Assembly: GCF_014651675.1 (NCBI RefSeq)
Contig: NZ_BMXI01000003.1
Location: 9,604-73,603 of the forward strand
DNA: 64,000 nt
Source of the DNA: Roseibacillus persicicus
GTDB lineage: Bacteria > Verrucomicrobiota > Verrucomicrobiia > Verrucomicrobiales > Akkermansiaceae
Direction of reading: 5' to 3'
This document shows, one piece after another, positions 1-9,068 of this stretch. Position numbers and translations under genes: made by a program. The notes under the pieces were generated by a model. That model was not told the origin of the DNA and did not search any database. It saw nothing but the letters and a program-made list of their open reading frames with translations. Every line of letters starts with the position of its first letter. The first letter of the stretch is position 1.

Positions 1-545
1 TGTGTTTGTGTTGGCGGCTGGAAAGGAGGCAAGATCGGAAGGAACGGATCTCCACCAGGACCACCCTTCGTCAAAGGACCATCAAGGGGGTTGTCAATTC
101 CAGCAGGAAGAGGGCTTCCCTTATCGAGACCACCCTTACTCATTCCACCCTTGGAGCTAACAGCGCTTTCGCCGCTCTGCGGGTCGAAAGAAGCAAGAAC
201 CTTCTGAACTTCGTTCACCGAATCAGGAGCAACCGCAACCGCACACTGAGCAACAAGACGCATCTCATCTGGAGCAGCAACAATCGCCACTTCAACGATT
301 TGGCGCACAAGCTCCTTATTTGCTTCGGTAGCGATGATAGCAGCCTTCACCACTTCACATGCGCAACCCGAATTCGCGGAAACTTGCGCTTCCACAACTT
401 CAAGGACCTTCGCTTCGTCTGCTTTTACCGCCTTCTCAACGGTAGCTTGGATTTCTTTGCAGCTCTTTACCGAGTCGGCCGCAACGACCGCTGGAGTGGC
501 GGCCAAAAAGGCGGACACGAGAGCGAATTTCAGTGTTCTTTTCAT
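1..545 (-). CDS. Secreted hypothetical protein, C-terminus beyond window
   Basis: An open frame runs from an ATG at 545 to the window edge (181 codons seen, no stop). The first 22-23 residues form a signal peptide (positive start MKR, hydrophobic core, cleavage near VVAA). The mature part has Cys at 29, 61, 63 and 101 and mostly Ala/Val/Glu helices, then from about residue 125 a Gly/Ser/Pro-rich tail with repeated KGG. GGAG about 8 nt before the ATG is a good ribosome site. The frame was accepted because of signal peptide, RBS and continuous coding bias; the opposite frames are shadows. I do not recognise the family. An exported protein is supported, function is not. Confidence 0.75.
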   Translation of the reverse strand, partial: MKRTLKFALVSAFLAATPAVVAADSVKSCKEIQATVEKAVKADEAKVLEVVEAQVSANSGCACEVVKAAIIATEANKELVRQIVEVAIVAAPDEMRLVAQCAVAVAPDSVNEVQKVLASFDPQSGESAVSSKGGMSKGGLDKGSPLPAGIDNPLDGPLTKGGPGGDPFLPILPPFQPPTQT

Positions 546-589
546 AATTTGTTCTCCTAGGATGAACTGTTTTAGATTGTGAGGGGGAA

Positions 590-660
590 AGCGGGTAGAG
601 GGAATCGAACCCTCATGATCAGCTTGGAAGGCTGGAGCTTTACCATTAAGCTATACCCGC
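590..660 (-). tRNA. tRNA-Gly (anticodon TCC)
   Basis: Reading the minus strand gives a full cloverleaf: 7-bp acceptor GCGGGTA/TACCCGC, D arm GCTT-AATGGTA-AAGC, anticodon loop CTTCCAA with TCC, and T arm GAGGG-TTCGATT-CCCTC. The discriminator is T, usual for glycine. CCA is not encoded. The anticodon stem has one mismatch at its outer pair. Confidence 0.95.
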
Positions 661-804
661 GCTTTCGGGGAATGTTTTACTGCCCCCACTAACAGACCGC
701 AAGGCTTTTTTCGACTCGTTGAGCAAGAAAGTGACTGATAGACCCAAATGTCCCTCTCTTCACTCAATCTTCACAGACTCAACAGTTTAAGATTTTTCAC
801 GGGT

Positions 805-1557
805 CTACAACCCTGTAGGATGGTCCAGAAAGTCGTATTTTAAGCCAAATTTCTCTGCTAGTTTTTGCCCGATTTCGCGAACTCCGAAGGTCTCGGTGGC
901 ATAGTGGCCCGCATGGATGACTGACAACCCCAACTCCTCGGCCAACGGAAAGCTCCAGTGAGGCCCCTCCCCGGTCAGAAAGGTATCAATACCAGAAGCT
1001 TTCACCGCTTCGACCTCACTTCCAGCCCCCCCCGTAATCACCCCAAGCCTGCCGACCTGCTCACCGCACCTCACCGATGAAATAATTGGCCCCACCTTTG
1101 CTTCGACAGTCGCGATGAGCTCCTCCCAAGTCTTGGTCCACTGCCCACTAATCCCGAGCTCGATACCCTTCCATGGCAGAAACTTCGTATCGACCTCCAA
1201 ACCAATCTCTTTTGCTACAACAGCATTATTTCCCCATTGAGGATGAACATCCAAAGGAATATGCGAGCTATAAATAGCCAAACCACTATCAAACGCGGCC
1301 TTTAGCCGACGATAGTTTCCACCGGTCATCATCCTCACCCCCCGCCAGAACATGCCATGATGGACGACTAGAAGATCAGCTCCGACTGAGATCGCATCTT
1401 CGATGACCGTGAGACTGGCATCAACCGCCACGGCCACCTTATCAACTTCTCCACCATTTTCCAATTGCAAGCCGTTGTGGGCTCCCGGGTAGTCTGGAAC
1501 CTCGTTTGTCCGAAGCTCCTGATCGAGAAATTCAACTATCTCCGCTAATTTCGCCAT
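805..1557 (-). CDS. Nif3-like dinuclear metal-centre protein (YbgI/GTP cyclohydrolase I type 2 family)
   Basis: 250 residues from the ATG at 1557, close to the family length (about 247). The family forms a hexameric ring with a two-metal centre; its in vivo reaction is still unclear. Seen here: VDAS near residue 45-48, the paired His of VVHHGMFW at 66-67, the SSHIPLDVH segment near 98-105, and HAGHYATETFGV near the C-terminus supplying the remaining His/Glu ligands. A longer reading from a GTG at 1614 adds 19 residues with no conserved character, so the ATG was preferred although its AAAGGG is very close. Divergent from lpxC-fabZ with about 100 nt between starts. Confidence 0.88.
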   Translation of the reverse strand: MAKLAEIVEFLDQELRTNEVPDYPGAHNGLQLENGGEVDKVAVAVDASLTVIEDAISVGADLLVVHHGMFWRGVRMMTGGNYRRLKAAFDSGLAIYSSHIPLDVHPQWGNNAVVAKEIGLEVDTKFLPWKGIELGISGQWTKTWEELIATVEAKVGPIISSVRCGEQVGRLGVITGGAGSEVEAVKASGIDTFLTGEGPHWSFPLAEELGLSVIHAGHYATETFGVREIGQKLAEKFGLKYDFLDHPTGL

Positions 1558-1660
1558 CCCTTTAGCCAATCCGTTCCGAGCTCCTCCAGCAATCCCCTTG
1601 TGCGCCTGTCTCACTTTTGCCTATTCAAAAAGCCTCTCTCTCCCCATTAATCGCCTCCCC

Positions 1661-2962
1661 ATGGCCGACATGCAAAACACTCTCGCCGCGCCCGCTTCGC
1701 TGGAAGGCACCTCTCTTCACACTGGCGAAAAAGTCACTCTTACTCTCAAGCCTGCTCCCGAGGACCACGGTTTCGTCTTTTGTCGGGTTGACCTCCCTGA
1801 CAAGCCGCTCATTCCTGCCAACGTCGACCTTGTCGAAACCGTCGAGCGAGCGACCACTCTCTCCGTTGGCTCCAATCGCGTCCACACCGTCGAACACGTC
1901 ATCTCCGCCCTCGTGGGCATGGGAATCGACAACGCCCTCATCGAAATGGATGCCAACGAGCCCCCCATCGCGGATGGCTCCTCCGCGCCTTTCGTTGCTC
2001 TCATCAAGCAAGCCGGCATTCAGCAGCAAGAAGCTCCGCGCAAAACCTGGCACATCCGCGAGCCTCTTCACCTCGATCTCGGCAACGGCTCTCTCATCAC
2101 CATCGTGCCGGACAACAAGTTTCGTCTCACCGTTACCAATGTGGGGCGCAACGACCTTCATACCGAGCATTTTTCTGGCGAAGTGACTCCCGAGCTTTAC
2201 GAAAAGGAGATCGCGCCCGCTCGCACCTTCACGTTCTACGAAGACGTGGCTCCTCTCCTGGAAAAAGGCCTCATCAAAGGCGGCTCACTCGAAAACGCAG
2301 TCGTCATCCGCGGCGAGAACGTGATGTCCAAAGAGCCCCGTCGATTTGGCAACGAGTTCGCCCGCCATAAGGCCCTCGACCTCATCGGCGACCTCATGTT
2401 AGGCGGAAAGCGGATTCTGGGACACGTCATCGCAGTGGCTCCCGGCCATGGACCCAACACCAAGATGGCGGCTCTCTTGAAGAAAGAGTATGCCAAGATG
2501 AAGACCTCGGTTCCCCCAGTCACCATTCCCGAGGGCGAGGCTGTCCTTCACCTTCCTGACATCCTCAAGATTCTTCCCCATCGCTATCCTTTCCTCCTCA
2601 TTGACCGCGTCATCGACTTCACCGACAAGACCTGCACCGCGATCAAAAATCTCACCTTCAACGAAGACTTTTTCCAAGGCCACTTCCCCGGCCACCCTGT
2701 GATGCCCGGTGTGCTTCAACTCGAGGCCATGGCTCAGACTGCCAGCGTGCTCGTTCTGCGCATTCCAGAAAACCAAGGCAAGGTCGGCTACTTCATGTCT
2801 GCGGACAAAGTGAAATGGCGCAAGCCCGTCACTCCCGGCGACACCCTCTTCATCGAAGCCGAAATCGTTTCCTTCCGTCGTGGCATTGGCCAAGCGGAAT
2901 GCCGCTGCCTGCTCAATGGAGAAGTGGCCTCGAGCGCGACAATCAAATTTGCGGTTCAGTAG
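1661..2962 (+). CDS. lpxC/fabZ: Bifunctional UDP-3-O-acyl-GlcNAc deacetylase / 3-hydroxyacyl-ACP dehydratase (LpxC-FabZ)
   Basis: 433 residues joining two enzymes. Residues 1-290 are LpxC, the zinc deacetylase that commits UDP-acyl-GlcNAc to lipid A: HTVEH at 75-79 and HKALDLIGD at 236-244 give the zinc ligands (His79, His236, Asp240). Residues about 295-433 are FabZ, the fatty-acid dehydratase: HRYPFLLID at 307-315 and the active-site stretch around HFPGHPVMPG at 341-350 with Glu354. The fusion is known from Bacteroidota, Verrucomicrobiota and relatives and couples competition for the hydroxyacyl-ACP pool. An upstream in-frame ATG at 1598 would add 21 unconserved residues; 1661 starts directly before the LpxC fold. 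Confidence 0.96.
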   Translation: MADMQNTLAAPASLEGTSLHTGEKVTLTLKPAPEDHGFVFCRVDLPDKPLIPANVDLVETVERATTLSVGSNRVHTVEHVISALVGMGIDNALIEMDANEPPIADGSSAPFVALIKQAGIQQQEAPRKTWHIREPLHLDLGNGSLITIVPDNKFRLTVTNVGRNDLHTEHFSGEVTPELYEKEIAPARTFTFYEDVAPLLEKGLIKGGSLENAVVIRGENVMSKEPRRFGNEFARHKALDLIGDLMLGGKRILGHVIAVAPGHGPNTKMAALLKKEYAKMKTSVPPVTIPEGEAVLHLPDILKILPHRYPFLLIDRVIDFTDKTCTAIKNLTFNEDFFQGHFPGHPVMPGVLQLEAMAQTASVLVLRIPENQGKVGYFMSADKVKWRKPVTPGDTLFIEAEIVSFRRGIGQAECRCLLNGEVASSATIKFAVQ

Positions 2963-2982
2963 GCGGGAAAAACCCAGACACT

Positions 2983-4509
2983 TCAGGGCTGCCAGTCCTC
3001 AAAGGTCTCGCCAGCCGAATCCACCCGCACGATTTCCAGCCGGAGAATCCAAGATTCTTCGGCTGTTTTATGCAGTATGAACTCCTGCGGGTGACCCGGC
3101 GCGTAAGTGAATCCGGTATTCAATTCTTGCTTCACCCCTTCCTGTTCGTAGGCGGAATAGATTCTCGCATCTACAAATTGCCCCCCTGCTCCGAGGGTTC
3201 CTTGCGTTTCCAACTTCCAATCCTTACCGTCACTCTTCCAGCTGGATTCCACCAACTCGCCGGGAGGGCAGGCTTGGCCAATCTCCGCCACTAGATTCCT
3301 CTTCCCCTCTCTATTACAGAGCAAGGCCGCATGAAGCCTGATTGACGAAGGCGGATCTCCATCCATCACCATCAGAATCTGATCTACGAGGTCCAGCTGA
3401 CCTTCATCACGGTGCCGAACGACGACAATCTCGTTCAAACTTCCAAGATAGGCCGCGTCTCCATTGCCAAACTCGAGCCCGGAATCCTCGAAAGCTTGAC
3501 TGACATCCCTCCATTGCTCGCGAGGAAAATAGGTTCTCAGAGCCTTTGGAACTTTCCGGGGAGTCAATACCGAGTACTTGGGTTCCTTCTCGCCCCCGTC
3601 TGAAGCAAAAGGATCCTCTTCATCCAAGGTTATATCGTCAATAAAACCATCATAGACCCTCCACATCACCAGCTGGTGTTCTCCATCTGGCCGCAATCTT
3701 TGGAAACCCCAGCGAAACGGAGACTTTTCAAGAACCCCAATTGTCAGCTCTTTTCCCAAATGCCACTCGCTCAAGGACGGACCACCAACCAGGCGCGCAG
3801 TGGGAGTGATTTTTGCCACCCAAGTCTTTCCTTCCCCTAGCCCACCCCATTCGAAGAACTGCTCTTTCCCCAAAGGCAGACTCAATGCGATTACTTGAGT
3901 GAAGGACTTGGCATCTCCCTCAACCTCAAGACGCAAACGGACGTCTACCGCAGACAAATCGCCCCACAATACCTGCTGACAATCCACGTGGACAGCACAG
4001 CCACCCCCGGAAGCGAAAGATTGCTCACTCGTTTCCCCGCTCCGACACCTTATCTGCTCTTCAAACAAGAGTTTCTTCCCGGCGCCCTGCCAATACTTGG
4101 ACCAATCCACCCAGTGCGAACGAGAGTCCGCCACTTCAAAGAGAGCAAACTCGAGAATCATGTTCTTCGGATGATCCCACGGAAAATGCCGAAGCTCGAG
4201 AGCACCCAAGGCATGCTCCTCAGCCTTGGCAACGAGGTAACCCGTGGTCTCGTTGTAGACCAACCATTCGGCCGAAATCCCTTCCGCCTCATAGTGCGCT
4301 TTCAGGTCCCACAGGACATCGCCCTCATCGAAAAACCGACTCTCCCCAACGGAAACTTCGGGGGCGTGCCGCGTCATCGGTTCTTCTCCATATTCCGGCC
4401 GAATCTCCTCAAAGAATCGCACCTTCCCCAACCAAAAGGCCTCAATGGAAAGCTTCTTCTCCCCCGGTCCCGTGAGAATCAGGGCCATCCAGATCAAAAC
4501 TATTCTCAT
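2983..4509 (-). CDS. Secreted hypothetical protein downstream of a TonB receptor
   Basis: 508 residues from ATG 4509; the first about 20 residues (MRIVLIWMALILTG) form a short signal peptide. An upstream in-frame start at 4545 would put charged residues before it. No domain is recognised. The sequence is rich in Trp, Glu and Asp, has two Cys in a central region (RCRSGE and GGGCAVHVDCQQ), and alternates hydrophobic beta-strand-like stretches. It follows the TonB receptor on the same strand by 82 nt, which contains a hairpin, so it may be a low-level co-transcribed partner of that receptor. Convergent with lpxC-fabZ, 20 nt apart. Confidence 0.7.
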   Translation of the reverse strand: MRIVLIWMALILTGPGEKKLSIEAFWLGKVRFFEEIRPEYGEEPMTRHAPEVSVGESRFFDEGDVLWDLKAHYEAEGISAEWLVYNETTGYLVAKAEEHALGALELRHFPWDHPKNMILEFALFEVADSRSHWVDWSKYWQGAGKKLLFEEQIRCRSGETSEQSFASGGGCAVHVDCQQVLWGDLSAVDVRLRLEVEGDAKSFTQVIALSLPLGKEQFFEWGGLGEGKTWVAKITPTARLVGGPSLSEWHLGKELTIGVLEKSPFRWGFQRLRPDGEHQLVMWRVYDGFIDDITLDEEDPFASDGGEKEPKYSVLTPRKVPKALRTYFPREQWRDVSQAFEDSGLEFGNGDAAYLGSLNEIVVVRHRDEGQLDLVDQILMVMDGDPPSSIRLHAALLCNREGKRNLVAEIGQACPPGELVESSWKSDGKDWKLETQGTLGAGGQFVDARIYSAYEQEGVKQELNTGFTYAPGHPQEFILHKTAEESWILRLEIVRVDSAGETFEDWQP

Positions 4510-4544
4510 TTCGAAACCTTGCTGTTTTCTTTGGCCGGGAGGCA

Positions 4545-4568
4545 AGCGAGCATCCTTGGATGCTCGCT
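4545..4568 (-). terminator. Perfect hairpin between TonB receptor and its downstream gene
   Basis: AGCGAGCATCC and GGATGCTCGCT form an 11-bp perfect inverted repeat with only TT between them (in practice a 10-bp stem with a 4-nt loop). On the minus strand it follows the receptor stop by about 23 nt but is followed by TTGCC, not a proper T run, so it may be a weak terminator, a processing site or an mRNA stabiliser. Confidence 0.55.
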
Positions 4569-4591
4569 ATTTTGACCTTCGCCAACGCAAC

Positions 4592-6613
4592 CTACCAGCG
4601 ATAGGTCACATTAGCGCGAATCTGACGAGGTTCCGCAGGGTGATAGTGGATTCCCTCCACTGGGGCAGCCTCACCTGGTAACTGGCTTTCGTAGAAATAC
4701 TCAATGTCCCGATCCTCGCGATCGAGAATATTGAGGACGTCGAGCGAAACTTCGAGATTCTCCCAGCGATACCCTACCCGGCAATTCACTTGAATACTCT
4801 CGCGGGACTTGGTCTTCGAACTCTCCCCCAAGAGTGGACGACGGGAGAAATAGCGCCCGCGCAGTGAGCCGAACCACCCGTAGTCTCCACCGATCGTTAC
4901 CCCCGCACTAGCCATATGGGGGACCGAGTTATCAATGGCAGAAAACTCACCTGGACCCACATCCGCCTGGGCATAACTCCACGCATACTCGGCATCGAAG
5001 GTGAAACACTCGTGAGGTCGCCAATAGATAGAAGCCTCCACCCCGTATCGTTCACTTGCGGGCCCCGCCTCGGTGGTTCCCTCATCTCCAACGTAGACAA
5101 ATTCACTGTCACTATCCAACCACCAAAGCCCGATACTCGCGCTTACCCCCTCGATGGCACGAGTGCGCATTCCCACTTCAGCTCCCCGGGTCCGCACCAG
5201 AGCATCGACCGGATCAATCGCGGCCGTAACCCCTCTGGCATCATTGCTATGAAAACCCATTCCGGCATTCAGGTAGAACTCGGTCTCATTCCAAGGTCCG
5301 AGCACCAATCCCGCCTTGGGGCTGAAGATGGCATCCCAATCGTGCGAAGTATCGGCCGGATTATCTCCGCTCTCGACATCAAAGTGAAAGAAGTCCCCTC
5401 GCGCTCCCAAGATAACCCGCGCCCAATCAGTGAGACGAGTTTCATTCTCAAAGTAGATTCCATAACTTCCCTGATAGACATCATCCACATTGGTAACGCC
5501 ATTGCGAACACGCGCATTGGTGGTATAGAGCCCAATATCATCAATCCAATCATGCTGGGTTTGAAAGCCCAAGGTCGAGCGGCTCTCGAGCGAACCCAAG
5601 CCATGGCTCCAATCGGCTGCAATGTTGAGCCCTGCAAAGATCCGCTCTTCTTCTTGCTCAAATTGATCGCCGTTCACCGGATCGGTGAAGTAGGTAAAGT
5701 TTGAAAACAGATCCAAAGCATAGTGTCCGACCCATGCCTCGGTGCGGAAGACCCAGTCGCCTTCGGTCCGCTTGGATTTGAAGGACAAGCTGTGCCGCTC
5801 GGTATCACCACCAGTCGTATCGTCGATGGCTCCGTACTCATCGAGTAGTCCCGACTCCACCGCACGGAGAGGAATCTGGTCACTGGAATTCCATTCGCCG
5901 GTATGAAACAGAGCCGTCAAACTGAGAAAGTTATCCTCGTCTCCCGTATACCATTTGATGAGGCCGTTGTATCGATTGTAGTCATTTCCCCGCAACCATG
6001 GACCATCCTCGTGAGTGAACTCTCCTCCGAAGGTGAAAAAACCGCCGCCCGCTTCCCAGCTATTGCCAAGCAGCGCGCGATAATAGTCATTCTCTCCATA
6101 GGAGAAACTGGCAATTCCCTGCTCCAAGTACGGAATCAAAGTATAGTCGGCCCCACCTGCAGTCGATAGGTCACCGTATTCGGCAAAGAATGGTCCTTTG
6201 AAGTAATCCAAACGCTCAACGAACTCCGGCACGATGAAATTCAGATCGGCATAACCTTGCCCGTGGGCGTGGGTCCGGTAGTTGCCGGGCATGCCATCGA
6301 CCCCGATGTGAAAGTCCGTTCCGTGATCGAGATTATACCCTCGCACGAAATACTGGTTGGCCTTACCACCCCCCGCATGTTGCGTGATAATTACTCCCGG
6401 CACGACCTCTAACAACTCTCCTCGTCTTAGGAACGGACGCTGACTGAGCTCTTCGTTATTTGCCTGCCCTTGGGTGGAAGTGGTCACTTCACCAATCACG
6501 TCTTGGGCCTTTCCCGTGACGATGGTTTCTTCGAGGGCGCTCACCCCCATAACAGCATCTTGGCCTTCGGCTACCCCTGCAGCCACCAGAAAAATTGTCG
6601 TCAGCTTTTTCAT
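4592..6613 (-). CDS. TonB-dependent outer-membrane receptor
   Basis: 673 residues from ATG 6613 (the frame opens further upstream, but MKKLTTIFLVAAGVAEG is a normal signal peptide and the extra upstream residues are not). A TonB-box-like stretch ALEETIVTG follows near residue 30. The plug domain spans about residues 35-150 (GELLEVVPGV, YFVRGYNLDHGTDF, VERLDYFKGPF, YGDLSTAGG), then a 22-strand barrel with aromatic-girdle strands and the expected C-terminal aromatic, VTYRW. The role is TonB-driven import of a scarce ligand. The substrate cannot be read from the sequence; no siderophore or cobalamin genes are near. Confidence 0.93.
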   Translation of the reverse strand: MKKLTTIFLVAAGVAEGQDAVMGVSALEETIVTGKAQDVIGEVTTSTQGQANNEELSQRPFLRRGELLEVVPGVIITQHAGGGKANQYFVRGYNLDHGTDFHIGVDGMPGNYRTHAHGQGYADLNFIVPEFVERLDYFKGPFFAEYGDLSTAGGADYTLIPYLEQGIASFSYGENDYYRALLGNSWEAGGGFFTFGGEFTHEDGPWLRGNDYNRYNGLIKWYTGDEDNFLSLTALFHTGEWNSSDQIPLRAVESGLLDEYGAIDDTTGGDTERHSLSFKSKRTEGDWVFRTEAWVGHYALDLFSNFTYFTDPVNGDQFEQEEERIFAGLNIAADWSHGLGSLESRSTLGFQTQHDWIDDIGLYTTNARVRNGVTNVDDVYQGSYGIYFENETRLTDWARVILGARGDFFHFDVESGDNPADTSHDWDAIFSPKAGLVLGPWNETEFYLNAGMGFHSNDARGVTAAIDPVDALVRTRGAEVGMRTRAIEGVSASIGLWWLDSDSEFVYVGDEGTTEAGPASERYGVEASIYWRPHECFTFDAEYAWSYAQADVGPGEFSAIDNSVPHMASAGVTIGGDYGWFGSLRGRYFSRRPLLGESSKTKSRESIQVNCRVGYRWENLEVSLDVLNILDREDRDIEYFYESQLPGEAAPVEGIHYHPAEPRQIRANVTYRW

Positions 6614-6786
6614 GAAACTATGAAGGGAAGAACGTAGGAAATCCTTCTTTAGATTCAACCAACATATAAAAAAATTGGAGAAGGAAAGAGTTACAATCAT
6701 GCAACAAGGCCTTCTCAAAAAAGACAACTTCCCTGTATCAATTCCCCGCAAAGAAAACCCCACAAGAAACAATGAGTGGGAGCGGA

Positions 6787-6862
6787 TGGTGGAGGCTGAC
6801 GGGCTTGAACCGCCGACCTACTGGGTGTAAACCAGTTGCTCTACCAACTGAGCTAAGCCTCC
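6787..6862 (-). tRNA. tRNA-Val (anticodon TAC)
   Basis: Minus strand gives GGAGGCT/AGCCTCC acceptor, D arm GCTCAGTTGGTAGAGC, anticodon stem ACTGG-TTTACAC-CCAGT with TAC, T arm GGCGG-TTCAAGC-CCGTC (one G-T pair), discriminator A. Unlike the glycine tRNA in this window, the CCA end is encoded (6787-6789). Confidence 0.95.
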
Positions 6863-6983
6863 GTTTATAACCTTCCGGTCTCGGAAACCCTCTGGGGCCT
6901 CGCGAGGCGGGGAAAATGCCGAAGTCTGCGCCGAGTTTCAAGCTCTTCTTTTCTTTCTTGTCACACTCTTTTATTCCTCGCCC

Positions 6984-7655
6984 ATGAATGACGCCCCAAT
7001 CCTTGCCATTGAGACCAGTGTGGAGACCGGTTCGGTGGCCTTGTGGACAGGAGGAGAAGTGGTGCGGGAGCGCTCTTTTCCCGCTGGACGCAAGCCGTCG
7101 GCCTCGCTCTGGGACCCCTTGGAGGAGGTGATGGCCGAGGTGCAAGCTCTCTCGGCCGTGGTGGTGGGAATTGGCCCGGGCAGTTACAATGGCTCAAGGG
7201 TGGGAATCGCGGCAGCGCAAGGCATCGCACTGGTTCATCAGTGCTCGGTCGCCCCCATCTGCTCCTTTGAAGGCGTGCCGATGGAGACCGCCCGGGCTCT
7301 CGCTATCGGAGATGCCCGACGGGGAAGCTTTTCACGACAAAGACTACAGACTGGCCGGGTTGAGGGCGACTTCGCCCTCGGCAACCTCGAGGAACTCGCC
7401 GACGCCATCGCGGACAGCCGCAATCGGGGAGAGGAAGTCTTTTCCTTTGATCGGGCGGAACGCTTCCCGCTCGCAGAAGAGTTGCAAGCGCTCATTCAAA
7501 ATCGTCAGTCCGAGGCGGGACGGCTCGCAGCAGCTTTTGCCAAACGGAGCCCAGCGGAAAGGGACACTCTCCTCGCCACTCTCGCTGAACCCTTCTATCT
7601 CCGCGATCCCCACATCACGATTGGAAAGCGCAAATCCCTTTTGGACCGAGCATGA
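6984..7655 (+). CDS. tsaB: tRNA threonylcarbamoyladenosine biosynthesis protein TsaB
   Basis: 223 residues, normal for TsaB (YeaZ). TsaB is the ASKHA-fold partner that, with TsaD and TsaE, transfers threonylcarbamoyl to A37 of ANN-decoding tRNAs. Visible family features: N-terminal ILAIETS, the conserved GIGPGSYNGSRVGIAAAQGIA-type stretch at about 60-80, and the C-terminal PFYLRDP. It lacks the metal-binding HH of TsaD, as expected. Its stop overlaps the next ATG by 4 nt, so the two are translated together. tsaD and tsaE are not in the window. Confidence 0.9.
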   Translation: MNDAPILAIETSVETGSVALWTGGEVVRERSFPAGRKPSASLWDPLEEVMAEVQALSAVVVGIGPGSYNGSRVGIAAAQGIALVHQCSVAPICSFEGVPMETARALAIGDARRGSFSRQRLQTGRVEGDFALGNLEELADAIADSRNRGEEVFSFDRAERFPLAEELQALIQNRQSEAGRLAAAFAKRSPAERDTLLATLAEPFYLRDPHITIGKRKSLLDRA

Positions 7656-8068
7656 GAATCTTCGAAATCGGGCTGCAAGGAGGAGCCAGCCGCTTCATCC
7701 GTTGGAGTGTTTCGCCCTTCCTCATTCTCGTCATGCTCTTCTTTGCCTACATTGGGTTTACCTCCGGAATCCCGCTGAGCAACACGGCCCTACTCCTTAT
7801 TCTCCCGCTGGAGTTTGTTCTCTTGTCAGCCCTACTAGCACTTTGGGGAGTGCCCCTTGCCGGTCGGGTGGTCACCTCCGCCGCATTTTTAGCAACTGCC
7901 TTTCTACTCTTTAAAGAAGTGGTTGAGCCCGCGCAATCGGGCGAAAGTTGGAGCGACAAACTCTTAAGCATCTTGTCAGCCCTCGCCGCCTTCGTCACCC
8001 TCGGGCTTCCTTGTGCCTTCTACACCTTGCGGGGCCGGTTTCCCTGGCGTCAGCCCTTGAGCGATTGA
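7652..8068 (+). CDS. Small integral membrane protein, unknown
   Basis: 138 residues with about four hydrophobic helices (roughly 18-38, 45-66, 70-88 and 105-125). ATGA overlap with tsaB marks translational coupling. No charged catalytic motif is seen; the helix arrangement loosely recalls YrdB/DUF2568-type proteins, but I cannot assign it. The short cytosolic end carries RGRFPWRQ. Probably a membrane protein riding in the tsaB transcript. Confidence 0.7.
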   Translation: MRIFEIGLQGGASRFIRWSVSPFLILVMLFFAYIGFTSGIPLSNTALLLILPLEFVLLSALLALWGVPLAGRVVTSAAFLATAFLLFKEVVEPAQSGESWSDKLLSILSALAAFVTLGLPCAFYTLRGRFPWRQPLSD

Positions 8069-8122
8069 AGTCCCGATTTCGCTATTTGCGGAAGGGGTCG
8101 CGCATGGCAGGCTCGCCAGCAG

Positions 8123-9064
8123 ATGACGTTGAGAACCTTGGGAAAAACGGGGCTGAAAGTATCGCCCTTGTGTGTCGGGACCTGGCAGTTGGCTGGTCCG
8201 GTCAACTTTGACGGCAAGGCCGACGGACATCCTGATCCAGGAAAGGAAAATGCCATCCGCTTGATCCGGGAGCTGGGTGAACGGGGGCTAAACTTCATCG
8301 ATAGCGCCGAGCAATATGGTGACGGCGAAGCCGAACGGCGTACGGGTCTGGCCTTGGAAGGGCAGCGCGACCAGTGGATCATCTCGACCAAATTCGGCTA
8401 CCGGGTGGGACCAGGGGTGACGCGAATCGATGACTCCAGCCCTCCCACCATCTTGCCGAGCTTGGAAGGCTCCCTGAAACGGCTCAAAACGGACTGCATC
8501 GACATCTACCTCTATCATTGTGCTCCCGATCCAGCTGACTTGGAGGAGGCACGGGGTCTTCTGGAAGCCGCTCGCGACGCCGGAAAGATCCGCTTCTTCG
8601 GAATTTCCACCGGGAGCTTGGAGATGGCCGAGGCCTTGCACGAAGAAGGCCTTCTCGATGTCGTTCAGTTCCCCAGCAGCCTCCTCAATCCTGCCTCCGA
8701 CCTCACCCGATTCTGCGGTCAGCATGACATCGGCACCCAGGTGCGGGGCGTTTTGGCTCAGGGGCGACTGAGCGGAAAATACTTCTCCCAACAGCCCGCA
8801 TGGGACCCCAACGACAACCGGAGTCAACACCTTGCAGGCCATGACCTGTTCCGCTACGCCGTACTCGCTGACAAATTGCCAGAGAATTACAGCATGTCCC
8901 AAGCCGCCATCCGATGGGTTCTCGATCAACCGGAACACGATAGCATCTGCCTCGGCGCCAAGAATTTGGCTGACTACGAAACTGCGATTGCCGCCTTGGA
9001 GCTTCCCTCTCTCGGAGCCGATTTTTTCGACCAGCTGGAAGAAAGCGCCGCCAAACTGGCCTAG
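8123..9064 (+). CDS. Aldo/keto reductase
   Basis: 313 residues of an AKR TIM barrel, NADPH-dependent reduction of carbonyl compounds (or the reverse). The catalytic tetrad is intact: Asp60 and Tyr65 in FIDSAEQYG, Lys90 in ISTKFGYR, His132 in YLYHCAP. N-terminal LGKTGLKVSPLCVGTWQLAG and the C-terminal AIRWVLDQPEHDSICLG-type cofactor segment fit the YakC/general stress AKR group. The ATG lies 54 nt after the membrane-protein stop. Substrate unknown. Confidence 0.9.
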   Translation: MTLRTLGKTGLKVSPLCVGTWQLAGPVNFDGKADGHPDPGKENAIRLIRELGERGLNFIDSAEQYGDGEAERRTGLALEGQRDQWIISTKFGYRVGPGVTRIDDSSPPTILPSLEGSLKRLKTDCIDIYLYHCAPDPADLEEARGLLEAARDAGKIRFFGISTGSLEMAEALHEEGLLDVVQFPSSLLNPASDLTRFCGQHDIGTQVRGVLAQGRLSGKYFSQQPAWDPNDNRSQHLAGHDLFRYAVLADKLPENYSMSQAAIRWVLDQPEHDSICLGAKNLADYETAIAALELPSLGADFFDQLEESAAKLA

Positions 9065-9068
9065 ACAA

